NCBI RefSeq assembly: GCF_000327385.1
Contig: NW_008709540.1
Coordinates: 1,774,062 to 1,838,061, forward strand
Length of the DNA stretch: 64,000 nt
Origin: Lottia gigantea
Taxonomy: Eukaryota; Mollusca; Gastropoda; Lottiidae
Reading direction: 5' to 3'
Shown: positions 61,148 through 64,000 of the stretch, in pieces
How the letters are laid out: the number at the start of each line of letters is the position of its first letter
Position numbering within the stretch: the stretch's first letter is position 1
Notes under the pieces: generated by a model
Databases searched by the model: none
Told to the model about the DNA's origin: nothing
Seen by the model: only the letters and a program-made list of their open reading frames with translations
Program-made: the position numbers and the translations under genes

Positions 61148-61249
61148 GTGCCTCTATTCCAGCCTCTGGTGGATATTTTGACAGTGTTGCTGGCTACACC
61201 AGCCGACATCTGTTTAAATATCAGTCAGAGGCTGGAATAGAGACACAAA
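61148..61249. repeat. Foldback hairpin, about 100 bp
   Basis: tgcctctattccagcctctg and its inverse cagaggctggaatagagaca form a 20-bp arm with one mismatch around a loop of about 60 bases that includes gctggctacaccagc. Confidence 0.8.
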
Positions 61250-61259
61250 AAGTGTTTTG

Positions 61260-63120
61260 CTTATCGTTCAGAGTAAAACATGATGTATGTGTTTTATCAC
61301 CTTCAGAGGGAGTTTCCGGTTTTCTTTTCTTCTCGCTTATTTTCTCACTTTTTTCATAACACTAGTTTAATATTGTTCATTTATCTAGTTTAGTTATATA
61401 CTAGAACCCAAAAACATAGTTCATTCTACTGATTCATTAAGATACTGTTTAAATAGATCGGTGAAGTCACAAACAGCATGGCATGAACTCCATTTCCATA
61501 CTGAAACATTTCAACAATCCCAAACAATACCTAACGAACTATTTAATAACATGGCATGAAATCCTAACAATAAAACAGGATCCAGCTGGCAATGTCTATT
61601 AGTGAACAACCGCCCGGTTAGTAACCTTAAATTTAAGTAATGCACATTATGGACTTAACGTTCAGGCACGGGCACATGCAGTTAATATTAATCATAATCC
61701 GAAAATGTGACTATAACCATATGTGTATGTTGTCATATATACCTTCTGATATACAAGATCATCTCGACCCTATACAGTGCACAAAGTTTCATTTTCAAAT
61801 AGGTCAGATAAAAAAAGCTATTGCAATAATAAATATATTATGTAAACACGAAAATGCCAAATCTGCAATGTAAGCTATAATGTCAATTTGTGATAATATT
61901 TTAGAGTTGTTGACGGGGCGATTTCGAGTGGGTTCACTCACTTAGCGCCAGCCATGAACATTTGTAGTAAATAAACCAAGTAAACAAAATAAGTTATGTT
62001 GACCCTCTGAAGACCCCCCCCCCCCCCTCCTCCCAGACGAAACCAGTGGTCAGCTGAGTGGCATCGGATGGTTTGATAATTCTAGCTGAGCTCGGTTTTG
62101 ACAAAGATTTTGGTCTTAAAATCAAGAGCTTAACCCTTACCGGAGGCTGTCTACACAGGTACGCTTAGAACATGAAAAACGAAAATAACTTGCTTTATGA
62201 ATTGAGCAGTATCGTGCTATCATTTGACACAAATGCATATGGTGTTCTATACGTTTGCAATAATACAACCATTCATCCATCAAACGTAAAGACGTGATAG
62301 TGAGACTAATTGACTCTATGTCAGAAAGCTCCATAAATGTAAGAAGTCAGATTCTATTTTTTTAATAAATGTGATAATGCTTGTATTCATTTATTAATGT
62401 TAATATATCACTTCACAACTGGTATAATTGTTATACCAATCCATCAGCTGATTCCTCGACAGGCTCAGTACACAAAGTTGATATTCACCCAATAGTCTAT
62501 TTCATTGCAAGAAAAACACACGTGTAACAGCATGTCGATTAGTGAATGTAGGCCAAGGTTCCATCATCGCACTTTCAATAAAACATCCTGCGATTGCCAA
62601 AATACAGATGAGGAAACTTGTGTTGTGCTTTATTTGTGGATGACAAATGGATACTCCTTTGTAACTGACCGTCCACATGATCAACTGGATGATTGACTGG
62701 ATGGTTGCAAATTCTGCAAAATTTTTGCTAGAACGTATAACATCGAGGGGGGTAATAGTATATCCAGAAAGTATAAGATAAGCATTGTGCAGTTGTCAGT
62801 ACCTGCAATTTTCAATCGTAGACGAGCTCAGTATGCAAAGTTGTCCAGTCAGCAAGATTTTAAAAAGATAATTCAAGGTCCTATAAACCCAGACAAATTA
62901 AAGTTCAAAGATTTAGCCTACCTGATATCATACCGGGAAGATATACACAAATAATAAGTAGAAAGTAAACAAGTATGAAAGTCAGCACGTCGAGCTGATA
63001 AGGTCAATCATATCAACAACTGTAGTGCAGATAGGCTAAATACTCGAAAATATCCATTTCATAGAGCACATCGATCTGAGGTCAATTATATCAATTTCTG
63101 CAGTGCAGATAAACTAAATA
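61260..63120. other. Gene-free stretch
   Basis: No gene is supported. A C-run lies at about 62014-62027. The pair tgcagtgcagata-aaata recurs near 63024 and 63100. Confidence 0.4.
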
Positions 63121-63139
63121 GTTGGATCATATGCACTGC

Positions 63140-63290
63140 GTGTAATGAAATGAATGGAGTTTTACGTCCTACTTTTCTGCACCATGTGGGCTAATGAAGA
63201 CGGGCAACGCCATGCAGGGTGCGATGAGGGAAATTTTGCCATTAGCCTGCTCTTTTTCGATTTCCAACTGTCAAGGGATCTTTAACGTTA
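63140..63290 (-). mobile_element. 5'-truncated SINE copy
   Basis: aatgaaatgaatggagtttt through ggtgcgatgagggaaatttt and gggatctttaacgtta matches the tail two-fifths of the element at 59256-59623, with an internal deletion after attttgcc. The head is missing. Confidence 0.88.
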
Positions 63291-63299
63291 ATTACAGTT

Positions 63300-64000
63300 A
63301 ATAACACTGTGCAATAAACACAGTAAGGGTATGTTATATTTATGTAACGTTGAATATGGACCTCATATTGACCTTTTTCGGTTATAAACATACATATTTG
63401 TTTACCTGTACACAAACTTGACCTCAGACCTTTATTTTGAACAGAGCTATAGTTAAATTCGTTCAAACACATGCAAAAACGTTATACAGACGACTATATA
63501 ATTATACAGGTGTCTTTCGGTGACAAAACTATTTTCATATCGACTTGGTATGGTACCTAGAATCTTCCCGAAACACCTCATGTTCCAGAAACACCATGTG
63601 AAATCTTTTCAGCTGGTTGGTGGATGACAAGTTTGCATCTGCTGCTAGCTGGAGCTGATATCGCAGCCAGACATTGCTAACATAAACAAAGAAAAGTTGT
63701 TTTGGCATTGGCATTTTTACATGATTTCATTTGATATCTTTAGATTAGCTAACTTTTTACGATATTCATAAATTCACGCAACAAAATCTACACCAAGAGT
63801 TAAAACTGGGTCACACGTGCAACCCAGAATTTTACTTAATACACCAATCAACATACAAGATTATCAATACTTACATTAATGGTTTAACTGGTATCAAAAT
63901 TTCATATCTAAATCATTACTTTCCCGGACTCCTATTTTGAGGAGATTTTCCTATTTCCTAACAAGTTCTTATGTGGTATAAGCATAAGCATTTATTTTCT
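63300..64000. other. Gene-free stretch to window end
   Basis: No feature could be supported. Confidence 0.4.

Noticed and set aside
62505-62696. 63-codon frame with several Cys
   Set aside because: It could be a small Cys-rich peptide, but no signal sequence precedes it and the Cys spacing matches no family I know.
1-64000. LTR elements, retroviral genes, Polintons, reverse transcriptase ORFs
   Set aside because: No long terminal repeats, capsid, envelope, integrase or polymerase motifs were found in any frame.
1-64000. tRNA or rRNA genes
   Set aside because: The only tRNA-like sequences are SINE heads with typical tails and target duplications.

Overview
The window is eukaryotic nuclear DNA. 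It is AT-rich, with intron-split genes, GT-AG splice sites, many short non-autonomous DNA transposons, tRNA-derived SINEs and at least eight tandem arrays. The protein homologies (animal MICOS, KIAA0232 and PPP1R3 families), the Met/Gly-rich secreted proteins and a repeat carrying 'caagggcaataactc' all fit a mollusc, perhaps a gastropod. That assignment is inference. No bacterial, viral or retroviral element was recognised.

Layout. (1) 1-3926, plus strand: the last five visible coding exons of an unrecognised single-pass membrane protein. One intron holds exactly 32 copies of a 36-bp unit, and the real 3' splice site falls in register at the end of the last copy. (2) 4000-12500: gene-poor, with MITEs, a 44-bp array, a 51-bp array and hairpins. 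(3) 12582-15314 (perhaps to 15549), minus strand: a MICOS subunit of the MIC26/MIC27 (APOO/APOOL) family, with a 21-bp array upstream. (4) 16870-25040, plus strand: two related secreted Met/Gly-rich protein genes. The second carries about 30 tandem 14-residue repeats. Between them lie palindromic repeats, a satellite-like repeat with a nested MITE, and SINEs. (5) 25050-32800: AT-rich, gene-free, with short inverted repeats, a 113-bp tandem repeat and G-runs. (6) 32815-42303, minus strand: a complete eight-exon KIAA0232 homologue (1564 residues) with two CCCH zinc fingers near its C-terminus, and a candidate 5' exon at 44976-45083. One intron contains a 44-bp array of 30 units that grew inside a foldback element. 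(7) 46000-52300: no convincing gene, one 241-base assembly gap, a foldback element, and a cluster of nuclear-receptor-like half-sites. (8) 52375-53327, minus strand, with a probable 5' exon at 56394: a glycogen-targeting PP1 regulatory subunit (PPP1R3 family) whose reading frame is broken in the CBM21 domain. (9) 57000-64000: gene-free, with SINE copies and a hairpin.

The genes do not form an evident pathway; they are ordinary neighbours in a repeat-rich chromosome. The most unusual structure is the splice-site minisatellite at 1467-2618. All its copies are in frame with the downstream transmembrane exon, so use of any upstream copy as acceptor would add hydrophobic 12-residue blocks to the protein.
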